Below the pieces are notes generated by a model, which made no database searches, was not told the DNA's origin, and saw only the letters and a program-made list of their open reading frames with translations. A stretch of 49,385 bases of DNA, taken from Pseudostreptobacillus hongkongensis. GTDB taxonomy: Bacteria > Fusobacteriota > Fusobacteriia > Fusobacteriales > Leptotrichiaceae. The translations under genes were made by a program, and so were the position numbers. The stretch lies in assembly GCF_001559795.1 (NCBI RefSeq), contig NZ_LOHY01000087.1:1-49385 (forward strand). The letters run 5' to 3'. This document shows, piece after piece, positions 24,159 to 33,700 of the stretch. Every line of letters starts with the position of its first letter. The first letter of the stretch is position 1.

Positions 24159-25464
24159 CTTTAATTTTTCCAAATCTATTAAAAGGATACCATCTAACTA
24201 ATAACTTACCTGCAATTCTAGACTCTTTTACATATCCAAAGAATCTAGAATCATTACTATTATCCGTATTATCTCCCATAGCCATATAGTAATTATCAGA
24301 TAAAGTAATTTCTTCACCATTTAATAATCTTGTCATTAATTTACTATCATATTTGAAATCTAAAATAGGTAATACTAGTTTATTTTCCTGACCCTCTACA
24401 GCCATTACATAACTATATCTATATTTTATTAAATTAGCATCTTTTGCTAAAGATGGTATTTGATCAGGTGTTTTTGAATTAAATATACCGAAAATATATT
24501 TATAAACACTAGTATCTATATTTTTTGATAAAAAGTCTTGAGTTGTTAATAAACTAGGTTTACCACTTTCCATATCAAGCGCAACAATACTTGATATTTT
24601 AACTTTATCTCCTTTTTTAGGTATATATACTTCAGGATTTCCAAACATTTGAACTAAACCTAAAACTGAATATCTTCTTCCTAAATTAGAATCTACTCCA
24701 TCTAAAAATATATGTTCTGTATTTTCATCTATTTTAAATGTCTGACCTGATGATCCTGTTATCCTTTTAGTATAAAGTGTTGAATTATCCAAAGGTTCTC
24801 TAAATGATATTATATCTCCTACTTTAGGCGAACTAAATTTATATATCATATTATTTGAAAATATTCTATCTCCTACTAGTATAGTTTTTTCCATAGATCC
24901 TGTAGGTATAACATAATTACCAAAGTAATAAGTTTGGATTATTAAAACTAATATTACTAAATAAATTGAATTAAATATTTTTCTAAATTTAATATTAATT
25001 TCTCTTCTATCATGTATCATTAATAATAAAGAAAATATTATTGATAATAAACATATTCTAAAAAAATATGTGTCATCTACGCCAAACATAGATTTAGCAA
25101 AAACTAAAGCTATTAAATTAACAATTATATTTAAATGATAGATATTTTTATCAAAAAATATCATACCATAAACAATAAAGTTCATGATAAGTATTGGTAA
25201 CATTATATAATTTTTTAAAGGAAGGATATTATCAACTGTAAAATCAACTTTAGTTGCAAGTACTCCTAAAATTAAGATAGTCATTAAACTAATTGCATAT
25301 ATTACTTTATTACTCTTTATATCTCCCTTTGACAAATTAGTTTTTTCAGTAAATTTATCTGCCAATAAATCAATTTTTGAAACTACGTATTTTTCTTTAA
25401 TAAAATATGAAAACAACATAATTCCAGTAATTATATATATTAATATATTTATTATAAAACTCAT
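24145..25464 (-). CDS. lepB: Signal peptidase I with extended N-terminus
   Basis: A 439-residue protein starting MSFIINILIY; GGGAGG precedes this ATG, making it better than the ATG four codons upstream. Several membrane segments fill the first ~185 residues. The S26 domain follows with the catalytic Ser in VIPTGSMEKTI and Lys in LYTKRITG. The C-terminal box AMGDNTDNSNDSRFFGYV is diagnostic. It removes signal peptides at the inner membrane. It is longer than typical enzymes because of the N-terminal membrane part. Confidence 0.95.
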   Translation of the reverse strand: MSFIINILIYIITGIMLFSYFIKEKYVVSKIDLLADKFTEKTNLSKGDIKSNKVIYAISLMTILILGVLATKVDFTVDNILPLKNYIMLPILIMNFIVYGMIFFDKNIYHLNIIVNLIALVFAKSMFGVDDTYFFRICLLSIIFSLLLMIHDRREINIKFRKIFNSIYLVILVLIIQTYYFGNYVIPTGSMEKTILVGDRIFSNNMIYKFSSPKVGDIISFREPLDNSTLYTKRITGSSGQTFKIDENTEHIFLDGVDSNLGRRYSVLGLVQMFGNPEVYIPKKGDKVKISSIVALDMESGKPSLLTTQDFLSKNIDTSVYKYIFGIFNSKTPDQIPSLAKDANLIKYRYSYVMAVEGQENKLVLPILDFKYDSKLMTRLLNGEEITLSDNYYMAMGDNTDNSNDSRFFGYVKESRIAGKLLVRWYPFNRFGKIKDETN

Positions 25465-25495
25465 ATATCCTCCCATTTTTTATAATTTATAAAAA

Positions 25496-25530
25496 AGAGG
25501 TGTTAAAATTCAACACCTTTTACAGTGAAA
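25496..25530 (-). terminator. Terminator after rpmB
   Basis: AAAGGTGTTG-aatttt-AACACCTC stem followed by T-run in the direction of rpmB. A second AGTGAA/TTCACT pairing lies just upstream of it. Confidence 0.8.
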
Positions 25531-25559
25531 CCTTAGTATAAAAGGTGATTCACTATTTC

Positions 25560-25820
25560 TTAGTTAGAAAATAATATTTTTGAAAGTCTAGCACTTAAAT
25601 TATCTTTATTTTCAAGTAAAATCTTTTTAACTTGATCTTCATTTTTACCTTTTAATGTTTTCATAGCTTTTGTGCTTACTCTAACTTTAACTTCTTGACC
25701 GTCAATTATTAATTTCATAGTTTGTAAATTTGGTCTCCAGATTCTCTTAGTTGCTCTATTTGAGTGACTCACTAAGTTACCGTGACCTACTTTTTTTCCA
25801 AATACTTCACATACTTGCAT
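25560..25820 (-). CDS. rpmB: 50S ribosomal protein L28
   Basis: An 86-residue protein: MQVCEVFGKKVGHGNLVSHS and RIWRPNLQTMKL are the L28 signature. AGGAGG precedes the ATG. Chromosomal housekeeping gene with its own terminator. Confidence 0.97.
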   Translation of the reverse strand: MQVCEVFGKKVGHGNLVSHSNRATKRIWRPNLQTMKLIIDGQEVKVRVSTKAMKTLKGKNEDQVKKILLENKDNLSARLSKILFSN

Positions 25821-25875
25821 GTCTACACCTCCTAGTTCACTTTTCTAGATTTAAATTATATCACAGTTTCTATAA

Positions 25876-26301
25876 TTATTCAAGTATTAAACTTGACAAA
25901 TTTTGGAAAATTTTTTTCTCATATTCTTCTTCCATTTCAAAATCAAAATTTTGAAGATTTTCTTTATCAATTATTAGATAAGCCGCAAACTTATTCGCTT
26001 CTTTTTCCATTCTACTTGCATATCCTAGAAAATTGTCTCTAATATCTATTAATTCGTCATAATGATCTTTATGTAAAAAATAATGTCCTAACTCATGAGC
26101 TAAAACCATTTTAGTCATAAATTCACTTAAATTTTCATTTAATGCTATAAAAGATTTCCCATCTATTTCTCTAAAAAATCCTCTAATTTCTCCCATTTCT
26201 TTATACATAATATTAATTCCATATTTTTTAGCAATAATATGAGGATCACGAGTTCTATAAGTATCCACAATATCATCAACTATTTCTTTTATTTCTTTCA
26301 T
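25876..26301 (-). CDS. ImmA/IrrE-family metallopeptidase
   Basis: A 141-residue protein with the zinc motif HELGHYFLH near residue 70 and a downstream E-x-x-A-N-x-F-A-A-Y-L helix, the typical ImmA/IrrE fold. Such peptidases cleave or inactivate a partner XRE repressor, as ImmA does to ImmR in ICEBs1. It sits 2 bases after the XRE gene, the usual pairing. Confidence 0.9.
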   Translation of the reverse strand: MKEIKEIVDDIVDTYRTRDPHIIAKKYGINIMYKEMGEIRGFFREIDGKSFIALNENLSEFMTKMVLAHELGHYFLHKDHYDELIDIRDNFLGYASRMEKEANKFAAYLIIDKENLQNFDFEMEEEYEKKIFQNLSSLILE

Positions 26302-26303
26302 AA

Positions 26304-26666
26304 TTATTTACCAAATTTAGCTTCATAAAACATTTCGCTTAAAACTTCTAATAATTTCTTTTTATCCTCTTCAGAAACATTTTCATTATTAAAGAATAAA
26401 GCACTCTTTTTAACAACATCATCATATTCAGCTTTTTCTTCTATATTAGCCCCTGCTAAATTTAATATATTTATCTTATCTAATCCATAAACTTCAGATA
26501 AAGTAGCTAAAACTTTTATAGGTGCTTTAGTATTTTCATCATCTTCTATTCTTTTAATATTAGTGTGTGCATAGCTAACACCTCTTTCATTCAACTTAGC
26601 TTCAACTTCTCTAAGTGAGTATCCTTTTCTTTCCCTTGCAATTTTAAGGGTTTGACCTAATTCCAT
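26304..26666 (-). CDS. XRE-family transcriptional repressor
   Basis: A 120-residue protein from the ATG at 26666, which has a strong GGAGG; an upstream in-frame codon at 26729 would include promoter sequence. Residues ~3-65 (LGQTLKIARERKGYSLREVE, then IKRIEDDENTKAPIKVLATL) form an XRE helix-turn-helix. Probably controls its own gene and the divergent small membrane protein gene through ATAACA/TGTTAT sites, and is cleaved by the adjacent ImmA-type peptidase. Confidence 0.88.
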   Translation of the reverse strand: MELGQTLKIARERKGYSLREVEAKLNERGVSYAHTNIKRIEDDENTKAPIKVLATLSEVYGLDKINILNLAGANIEEKAEYDDVVKKSALFFNNENVSEEDKKKLLEVLSEMFYEAKFGK

Positions 26667-26700
26667 ATTTCCTCCAAATTCAGTATTATTTATATAACAT

Positions 26701-26729
26701 ATTATAACATTTAAGTGACTAAAATACAA
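26701..26729 (-). promoter_or_regulatory. Promoter of the XRE gene
   Basis: TTGTAT (26724-26729), 17 bases, TATAAT (26701-26706) on the minus strand. The -10 region lies in a TGTTATA-type repeat that also occurs in the divergent promoter, suggesting autoregulation. Confidence 0.65.
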
Positions 26730-26755
26730 GTTTTTTTTATTTTTTTAAAAAATAG

Positions 26756-26784
26756 TTGCATTTTCATAACAAATATGTTATATT
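26756..26784 (+). promoter_or_regulatory. Divergent promoter with palindromic operator
   Basis: TTGCAT (26756-26761), 17 bases, TATATT (26779-26784) on the plus strand. The palindrome ATAACAAATATGTTAT (26766-26781) lies between and over the -10, a good candidate binding site for the XRE repressor. Confidence 0.6.
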
Positions 26785-26815
26785 ATTACTACAGAAGATG
26801 ACAAGGGGTGATTTT

Positions 26816-27013
26816 ATGACTAAAGAACTTAAAAAAGAAAGAAAACTAAATCTAAATATATTAATAAATATTTCAAAAATAATACTATCAATTATTACAG
26901 TATTAACAGCATCAACACTTGCTTCTAAAGGGATTTCATTTATGAATTTTGTATTTTTATTTTCTATACTTATTATAGAAATTTACTCTTTATTAGTTAT
27001 GTATGAATTTTAG
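26816..27013 (+). CDS. Small two-segment membrane protein, unknown
   Basis: The only clear plus-strand protein gene in the window: 65 residues from ATG 26816 (MTKELKKERKLNLNILINIS), preceded by AAGGGGTG. A basic start is followed by two hydrophobic segments (~17-36, 42-62). Divergent from and probably repressed by the XRE regulator. A toxin-like or holin-like role is possible but nothing shows it. Confidence 0.7.
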   Translation: MTKELKKERKLNLNILINISKIILSIITVLTASTLASKGISFMNFVFLFSILIIEIYSLLVMYEF

Positions 27014-27089
27014 TTTTTCCTAATAATTAATTATTTATATTTTATCAAAAAAATACAAGTATAGGTTTTATTATGCTTGTATTTTTTAG

Positions 27090-27122
27090 TAAAATAAAAA
27101 ACCTAGAACTTCTAGGCTTTTT
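27090..27122 (-). terminator. Terminator after rplS
   Basis: AAAGCCTAGAAG/TTCTAGGTTTTTT hairpin with T-run in the rplS direction; it can also serve the plus-strand gene from the other side. Confidence 0.75.
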
Positions 27123-27129
27123 ATATAAT

Positions 27130-27489
27130 TTATTTTCTGATTTCTTTAATACGTGCAGCTTTACCAGAAAGACCTCTTAAGTAATAAAGTTTAGATCTTC
27201 TTACTTTACCAATCTTCTTAACTTCAATTTTGTCAATTAATGGTGAGTTGATTGGAATAATTCTTTCTACTCCAACACCTGAAGATACTTTTCTTACAGT
27301 GAAGCTTTTTTGAATGCTTCCTCCTGATACTCTTATTACAAGTCCTTCAAAAACCTGTATTCTAGTTTTGTTACCTTCTTTTACTGTATAGTGAACAGCA
27401 ACTGTATCCCCTGCTTTAAAGCTAGGTAATTCACTCTTAAGGTATTCTTTTTCTACTAATTCGATTAATTTCTCTTTCAAGAAATCCAC
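27130..27489 (-). CDS. rplS: 50S ribosomal protein L19
   Basis: A 119-residue protein with [35 protein letters not shown], and [33 protein letters not shown], all L19 hallmarks. Monocistronic, with its own promoter and a ~75-nt leader. Confidence 0.97.
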   Translation of the reverse strand: MDFLKEKLIELVEKEYLKSELPSFKAGDTVAVHYTVKEGNKTRIQVFEGLVIRVSGGSIQKSFTVRKVSSGVGVERIIPINSPLIDKIEVKKIGKVRRSKLYYLRGLSGKAARIKEIRK

Positions 27490-27566
27490 ATCCTTTCTCT
27501 AAAACATTCATATCATCTCAGCATAGCTTCATTGATGAAAGCGGAATATTCGTTTATTACCTTAAT

Positions 27567-27595
27567 ATATTACAGTTTTTTATGTTATTTGTCAA
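27567..27595 (-). promoter_or_regulatory. Promoter of rplS
   Basis: Consensus TTGACA (27590-27595), 17 bases, TAATAT (27567-27572) on the minus strand. The leader between here and the ATG has a short TTCATC-AATGAAG hairpin region. Confidence 0.8.
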
Positions 27596-27611
27596 GGGAT
27601 TTTATATAAAA

Positions 27612-28616
27612 TTATTCTAATTCTTTTATCAATTGATATCCAAAATTAATATTATATTTTTTATATTTCTTATCAAATATTTCTAAACCTCCATTTAAGA
27701 ATAATCTATGAGATTTATTAATATATATGTCACCACCTAAATTTAAAATAAAAGCAACATCATACAATCTATTTACTCTAGTAAATCTATCCCTATCTTT
27801 AAATTTAAATGTAAACTTATTTTCTAAATTCATTTTTTTATCTACACCTACTTCTAAATACGCATTATATATATTATTATTTTCTTTTTCAATCCCTAAT
27901 TTTATATTCCCACCCAAATCATACTTAAAATTATTTTTAATGTCCACATCTGTATTATTAAATTTTAAAGTTGTTCCTACATCATACAAATATATCATTT
28001 TTATACTTGGTTCAACATAAAATATATCGCCTAATTCTTGTTTATATCCTAATTTAACACCCCCTACTATAAAATGATTTTTATAATTTTCTCTTGTTCC
28101 AAAACTATATTCATTTGAAGTATTTATATAAATATTCTTTTCAGAAAATTTTCCATTTAAGGATAAACCAGTATTTAAATTATTTAAATTATAATCTAAC
28201 TTATCATATTCATACTCACCATACAAACCTAATCCTATTTTATTATTATCACTATAAATTATTTTTTCACCTAAAACAAAAATATTATTTAATATTTTTT
28301 TATTTGAATCTACAGATAAATCATTTAGTACTTTAAAACCCGCAAACTTTTTATCTTCAGTTAAATCTTCTAAAAAAATTTCACTAGATCCAACTTTTTT
28401 TCCTAATAAATATTCATTATTAATTTTATTATTCATTTTATCTACTCTATTTTCAATATTTTCAAGATAAATTTCTAAATTTTTCCTTGCTTGTTTATCT
28501 AATTTTATAAATTCTAGATTTATTCTATCTACTTCTACTTCTTTACTATTCATAGAAAATAATAAACTCGAACAAATAAAGCTAAAAATAAATAAACAAA
28601 AATTATATAACCTCAT
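27612..28616 (-). CDS. Outer-membrane beta-barrel protein
   Basis: A 334-residue protein: signal peptide (1-21), a helical stretch to about residue 75 (RKNLEIYLENIENRVDKMNN), then alternating amphipathic strands to the end (e.g. NKIGLGLYGEYEYDKL, FYVEPSIKMIYLYDV, YNAYLEVGVDKKM, NINFGYQLIKELE), like autotransporter-type or small OMP barrels. Its ATG overlaps the TGA of the amidase effector gene, so it is part of the spike operon. It may be a surface receptor, port or protective partner for that system; this is inferred from position. Confidence 0.7.
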   Translation of the reverse strand: MRLYNFCLFIFSFICSSLLFSMNSKEVEVDRINLEFIKLDKQARKNLEIYLENIENRVDKMNNKINNEYLLGKKVGSSEIFLEDLTEDKKFAGFKVLNDLSVDSNKKILNNIFVLGEKIIYSDNNKIGLGLYGEYEYDKLDYNLNNLNTGLSLNGKFSEKNIYINTSNEYSFGTRENYKNHFIVGGVKLGYKQELGDIFYVEPSIKMIYLYDVGTTLKFNNTDVDIKNNFKYDLGGNIKLGIEKENNNIYNAYLEVGVDKKMNLENKFTFKFKDRDRFTRVNRLYDVAFILNLGGDIYINKSHRLFLNGGLEIFDKKYKKYNINFGYQLIKELE

Positions 28617-31600
28617 TTAATCTCCCCTTCTTCTATCAAAGGATAATTATTTGGCCAATATATCCCATTAATTTTCATAAATCCACCCCTAATTGGAATC
28701 TTACTTTTTATATTGTACTTACTATACTTAATTTTTCCCCCTTGATTTCCTCCCAAACATATATACTGTTTTTTATTACTGGTAATATCAGTTATAAAGG
28801 TTACATGACCATGACCAGTTTTTTCTCCTTTATTGTTATAGCTACTTAAAACTAATATAGAGCCATAATAAGGCTTATCAATTTTCTTTAGAAAATAGCA
28901 CATTTCTTGTGAAGACGCACAAGTTTTATCACTTACTCCGGAATTTTTTAAAACCCAATTTGCAAAAGATGCACACCAAGCAGTTTTATAATCTGCATTT
29001 ATTCCTCCACCAACTTTATGATATTCTCTTATTCTGCTATTATTTGATCTATTTAAAGAAAAATTATTATACTCTTCTAACAAAACTTTCATCCAAATAG
29101 GTCTTCCTTTATTAACTCTATTCAAACTTTCTGAATAAATTTTATCTATACTAGTTGCATTTTTCAGATACTCTTCTAATAGTTCTTTACCTGTCAGATT
29201 TGTTTTATATTTATTATATAATTTTTTACCTAATCCACTAGAACTAGAATCTTTAATAAAACTCATAAAATAATTTTTTATAACCTCACCTATATCTGAA
29301 ATATTATAAATTTTTTTATTTTTATTATAGTATATTACTACAGAATAATTTTTCAAAAGATTTAATTCATCAAATTTCGGTTTAAGATTAATTTCAAATA
29401 TTTTTTTTGTTTCTTCTATAAAATTATTTAAACTTAATTTATATAAATTAGAATTATCAAGAGATAAAAATAAATACTGTTTTATCATTAAATTCAAAAA
29501 TAATTTATTTATCATAAAAACAGCTTCTTCTTTTGTTTTATATGGAGAAAATTCTTTATTATCTTTTACTTTATCATAAGAAACATTAATAGAACTTTTA
29601 TAACTTTTATTTTCATAATTTTCTATAGTTAAGATACCACCATAAGCACAAAAGTTTTTAGCTCCTGCTAGTAACGTAGAATTATTTTTAATTTTTATAT
29701 TAGAATTTGTTATCCAATTTGACACTATTTTAGGATTACAAACTTTACAGACACTACAACTCTGAAAAGGAATAATACCTTTATCATTTTCACATACTAT
29801 CTTATTTCCATTTATATGACATTTAGAACTTAGATTAATAAACTTTGATAAACCTATACCTAAACTACATTTTAAACTTGAATTTTCTGTAACTATATTT
29901 TCAAAATCTTTAGCTAAACTATCTTCATGTTCATAAAATGATGTATAAAAATTAGAAATTGATTCTATATGTTTTAATTTACAAAAACTTCTTAATGATA
30001 GTAAATTTGGAAATAAGCTAATTAGTTTACTTTTATCTTCTGTTTTAGTATTTACCCTTACATATTGATCATAATCTTTATCTATTAGACTTGATATATT
30101 TAAAAGTAACTTTTCTCTATTATTTATTTTATTTTTTAATAAATAACATATTAAGATAGTAATATTTAATTGGCTACCCATATTTTCAAAAATTAGATAG
30201 TCATTTTCATTCATCCCATCAACTAATTCATCCCAATAAATTATATTTAATCTAACAATATTAAGATCTTTTACAACAACTCCATCAAAATAGTTACCCT
30301 TAAATTTTATTCTATTTTTTATATACTCTATCAATATATTATCTAAGACTCTTCTTAATCTGGGATATTTTCTTATACCTTTACTATCTAAACTATAACT
30401 TTCTTTTACTAAATTTTTAAGTTTAATGTAATCTAATATTCTTTTATCTCCTTTAACCTTGATATCATCTATATCCTTATCACCATATTCTAGATAATTA
30501 TAATCTGTTAAATCAATCTTATATTCTATATTATTATGTCGAAGATTATCATTTATAAAATTAGAAACTTTAGATAAAAAGATATTTTTAGTTAAATTAA
30601 GCGTTTTCTTCACTAAACTTTCTTTAATATATCTACAAGAAAATTTTTTCAAACTTTTTTCTATAGAATATAGATCATCCTTAGTATTATTTTTTAAAGA
30701 TAAATACAGAATATCTTCAAAACTAATACTTTCTTGATGTTTTTCTACATTTCTAAATTCATCAAAATTCTTTTGACTTATAATATTTCCTAAACCATTA
30801 GAACTATTCTTTGTTTCATTTTCATTTTCCTTAATAAAACTATTTATATTCTCTTTATTAATACTTTCAATTTTCCTATTGGTTGTATCTTCTATATATT
30901 TACCTGGATTATCCTTATATTCTTTTGAATTATATTTTTCTTTTAATTTTTCATCAATTTCGGGATTTCTTTTTAAAATGTATTTTTTATTATCACCATT
31001 ATTCATATACTCTTCATTTGATTTATTATCCTTAATTTCATTATAGTTATAATCTTTATATTCATTATTTTGACTATTATTAATATTTTTTTTATCTTTA
31101 GGATTAATATATTCTATAATCTTATCTACTAATCCAAGTTCTTTTAATTTTGATATAATATCATTAAATGAAATATTACTTTCTTGTCCTATAAATTCTT
31201 CCTTAGATTTTTCATCTATCTTATCTAAAAATTCTTTATCCTTATTATTATTTTCAGGAAATACTATTTTATCATTTGACTTTATATTAAATATCTCTTT
31301 CAAATCAAAATCTTTAAATAATTCAAAATAAAAAGTTATAGGTATTCCTTTATTATCTATAGGAATATATGTTTTATTTTTAAGAAATTCTCTTACTATC
31401 CTAGAACCTAATACATGTGATGCTCCTAGTATGGATCCTAAACTTATACTTAAACTTTTTGATCTATAATCACCTATATTACAAAAATTTAAGTTATTAC
31501 TAAATTTATCCTTTATATTTTCCCATTCAAAATTAGTTATACTATCACTATAATTCATATTAGGTTCTATATAAAACATCATATTTTCAAATTCATTAAT

Positions 31601-31867
31601 TAGATCATTTATTTCATTAATTAATATATCTTTATGATACTTTATAACTAATTCATCCTGTTCCATATGACCTTCGTTTGTAAATAAAATATAGTCAAAA
31701 TCTATATTATAATTTAATTTTTCTAATAATTCTTTACTCATTCTATATCTTCCAATAGTTTTATCATCATTATTATAATTAGATTCTAAAAATACATCTG
31801 CAAGTACATCATAAAATTTTTTTACTTTATCAGTAATTTCCTTTTCTTCAAATTTATCAATTAACAC
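28613..31867 (-). CDS. PAAR-like (DUF4280) effector with C-terminal CHAP/NlpC-type amidase
   Basis: A 1084-residue protein with a GTG start (GGGGAAG just before). Residues ~665-745 (SLKCSLGIG ... CSVCKVCNP ... FCAYGGILTIE) match the DUF4280 PAAR-like spike-tip fold with its Cys pattern. The C-terminus holds an amidase-like domain: TAWCASFANWVL near residue 964 with the catalytic Cys and GHGHVTFI near 1019 with His, like TIGR02594/CHAP peptidoglycan hydrolases. Residues 1-400 are charged and low-complexity. It is directly downstream of a split VgrG. Most likely a toxin or wall-cutting effector carried on the spike. An immunity gene is not obvious unless it is the downstream barrel. Confidence 0.78.
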   Translation of the reverse strand: MLIDKFEEKEITDKVKKFYDVLADVFLESNYNNDDKTIGRYRMSKELLEKLNYNIDFDYILFTNEGHMEQDELVIKYHKDILINEINDLINEFENMMFYIEPNMNYSDSITNFEWENIKDKFSNNLNFCNIGDYRSKSLSISLGSILGASHVLGSRIVREFLKNKTYIPIDNKGIPITFYFELFKDFDLKEIFNIKSNDKIVFPENNNKDKEFLDKIDEKSKEEFIGQESNISFNDIISKLKELGLVDKIIEYINPKDKKNINNSQNNEYKDYNYNEIKDNKSNEEYMNNGDNKKYILKRNPEIDEKLKEKYNSKEYKDNPGKYIEDTTNRKIESINKENINSFIKENENETKNSSNGLGNIISQKNFDEFRNVEKHQESISFEDILYLSLKNNTKDDLYSIEKSLKKFSCRYIKESLVKKTLNLTKNIFLSKVSNFINDNLRHNNIEYKIDLTDYNYLEYGDKDIDDIKVKGDKRILDYIKLKNLVKESYSLDSKGIRKYPRLRRVLDNILIEYIKNRIKFKGNYFDGVVVKDLNIVRLNIIYWDELVDGMNENDYLIFENMGSQLNITILICYLLKNKINNREKLLLNISSLIDKDYDQYVRVNTKTEDKSKLISLFPNLLSLRSFCKLKHIESISNFYTSFYEHEDSLAKDFENIVTENSSLKCSLGIGLSKFINLSSKCHINGNKIVCENDKGIIPFQSCSVCKVCNPKIVSNWITNSNIKIKNNSTLLAGAKNFCAYGGILTIENYENKSYKSSINVSYDKVKDNKEFSPYKTKEEAVFMINKLFLNLMIKQYLFLSLDNSNLYKLSLNNFIEETKKIFEINLKPKFDELNLLKNYSVVIYYNKNKKIYNISDIGEVIKNYFMSFIKDSSSSGLGKKLYNKYKTNLTGKELLEEYLKNATSIDKIYSESLNRVNKGRPIWMKVLLEEYNNFSLNRSNNSRIREYHKVGGGINADYKTAWCASFANWVLKNSGVSDKTCASSQEMCYFLKKIDKPYYGSILVLSSYNNKGEKTGHGHVTFITDITSNKKQYICLGGNQGGKIKYSKYNIKSKIPIRGGFMKINGIYWPNNYPLIEEGEIK

Positions 31868-31875
31868 AACTTCCC

Positions 31876-32685
31876 CTAATCATTATGTATATTTTTACCT
31901 TTTAAAAATAAGTCTTTATTACTTATTAACTTTATATTATCTTTTATACTTTTAATTTTTATTTCATCACCATATATACTAAAATCAGTTTTAGATTCTA
32001 ATGCTATATATTTTTCTGAAGCAACTGCAAATGCTTCTTTTGACTTTAAAAAAATATTTTTTGATAATAAACTAATATTTTGTGAATTAAAATCAATTTT
32101 ATTATTTGTTGATATTAGTAAATTATCATTTTCTAATTTAAATTCAAAATTTTTACTTATATAATTTCTAGTACTTCCATCATTAAATCTATCACTTTCT
32201 TCATTTTCAATAGACCAAGAAACTTTAACATCTTTTTCATCATCTCCATAAAAAATAACATCTACTACATCATTTATTTCAGGTGTAGGAAATAATCCTG
32301 TATTTGACTTAGAATAAAATGTTTTATAAGGAATTGCTATATTGTTTAAATTTTTAGTTTGATCTCCTTTATTTCTTTTATTAAGTCCATATTCAAAATC
32401 AACTTCCATATATGCTTTACCATTTTTATTAACTAATTTTAAAACTCTAGCTTCTATTGAACTTCCTCTTATATTTGAGTTAATAATATATTCTATATCA
32501 ATATTAAAAGCTTTAACAATTTCTAAATTATTTATTATGGTATTCCTTTCCTTTTTTAATATAGATGATATTATTATATATTCTTCATTATCTAATGTCA
32601 TATAATTTCCTGGTCTATAAAATTCATATACTCCTATTTGAATGAATTTGATACTATTTCTATATATAACCCTTTTATACAACAT
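31876..32685 (-). CDS. VgrG/gp5-like spike protein, C-terminal half
   Basis: A 269-residue protein. The first ~75 residues continue a gpD/VgrG core (RPGNYMTLDNEEYIIISSIL); residues ~80-170 look like the gp5 OB-fold (LFPTPEINDVVDVIFYGDDE, then WSIENEES). The end has short repeats such as ISLLSKNIFLKSKEAF, typical of a beta-helix needle. With the preceding gene it makes a full VgrG-like protein split in two. Its ATG overlaps the end of that gene by 11 bases. Confidence 0.7.
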   Translation of the reverse strand: MLYKRVIYRNSIKFIQIGVYEFYRPGNYMTLDNEEYIIISSILKKERNTIINNLEIVKAFNIDIEYIINSNIRGSSIEARVLKLVNKNGKAYMEVDFEYGLNKRNKGDQTKNLNNIAIPYKTFYSKSNTGLFPTPEINDVVDVIFYGDDEKDVKVSWSIENEESDRFNDGSTRNYISKNFEFKLENDNLLISTNNKIDFNSQNISLLSKNIFLKSKEAFAVASEKYIALESKTDFSIYGDEIKIKSIKDNIKLISNKDLFLKGKNIHND

Positions 32686-33253
32686 TTTCTTTTACACTTT
32701 CTACATTGTATATATTATCACTACCAAATAGTATAACTCCTTCTGTTGTTATAAATATAGGTTCTCCTATATAAGAAGAAATTCTAACTAAAAATTTCCA
32801 ATCAGTTTCATTTTGATAAAATATCTTATCTATTTTTTTATCAAATGACTTAGAAATATGATAATTTATTCCTCTGTTTTTCAAAATATCTTCCACTATT
32901 GTTTTATAACTAATATTTGTATCTTGATATATTCTATTTTTACATTCTTCATCTAATACATATGTACTATCTATAGCTTCAATTCTCAATACAACCCTTG
33001 TATCACTCAAGTTTTCACAAATAACTTCTTTTATAATACCTTGAAATATATTTTGTTCCTTATTTTTAATTTCAAATTTAATATTTTTTTGACATAAATT
33101 ATTTTCTAATTTTTTAAACTCACTACTTTCAATCTCAAAAATCCCCAATAAATTTGTTCTCATATTATATTTTGCTCTTATTTCAAGTTCTAAAATTTCT
33201 AATCCCTTTAATTCAAGACCATTTAAAATTACAAAGATATTTTTATTTAGCAT
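32675..33253 (-). CDS. VgrG/gpD-like protein, N-terminal half
   Basis: A 192-residue protein from ATG 33253, which has GGGAG and follows the upstream stop by one base. YKTIVEDILKNRGINYHISK and IFYQNETDWKFLVRISSYIG match the phage gpD/VgrG core, where a Y-Q-x-E-T-D-W-x-F-L block is typical. In contractile systems this part forms the trimeric hub under the spike. Confidence 0.7.
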   Translation of the reverse strand: MLNKNIFVILNGLELKGLEILELEIRAKYNMRTNLLGIFEIESSEFKKLENNLCQKNIKFEIKNKEQNIFQGIIKEVICENLSDTRVVLRIEAIDSTYVLDEECKNRIYQDTNISYKTIVEDILKNRGINYHISKSFDKKIDKIFYQNETDWKFLVRISSYIGEPIFITTEGVILFGSDNIYNVESVKENVV

Positions 33254-33254
33254 T

Positions 33255-33686
33255 TTATTCAACTCCCTTTATTATTATTTTAGAATCTGAACTATAATAT
33301 TTTTGTTTAAGAGACACTTTATAAATACCGATATCATATTTAGAACTTATATCCTGTGAAATATAGTCAATAAACATATCTTTAAAAATCATATTAAGTT
33401 TATCTGTTTCACTTAAATTTAGTTCTAAATCTAAATCTCTAAAATCTTCTTCAGTTGAATTAAGCCATGAAATCATTTCTTTTATTTTTTTCTTACTCGA
33501 TAATCTTTGTTGAGCATCTCTTGGATCATTTAAAAATTTAATTTCTAGACTTATCGTCAACTCATTTCTCCCTTTCACTAAGTTATCATCTGTAGGATTA
33601 AAAGAATACTTTATATTTTCTAATTCAAATTCTTCAAAATCCATTTTATTTTTGTTACCTTTAATAGTAACTCTATACCCAAATAT
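33255..33686 (-). CDS. Phage-tail/CIS hub-associated protein, unassigned
   Basis: A 143-residue protein if it starts at ATA 33684-33686; no ATG or GTG is available, while AGGAGGG stands 7 bases before this ATA. A TTG at 33716 would give 153 residues but has no Shine-Dalgarno. The sequence (VKGRNELTISLEIKFLNDPR, DAQQRLSSKKKIKEMISWLN) resembles tube- or hub-associated proteins next to VgrG in contractile systems, though I cannot name the family. Tight operon with the VgrG halves. Confidence 0.6.
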   Translation of the reverse strand: MFGYRVTIKGNKNKMDFEEFELENIKYSFNPTDDNLVKGRNELTISLEIKFLNDPRDAQQRLSSKKKIKEMISWLNSTEEDFRDLDLELNLSETDKLNMIFKDMFIDYISQDISSKYDIGIYKVSLKQKYYSSDSKIIIKGVE

Positions 33687-33700
33687 ATTAATCCCTCCTT

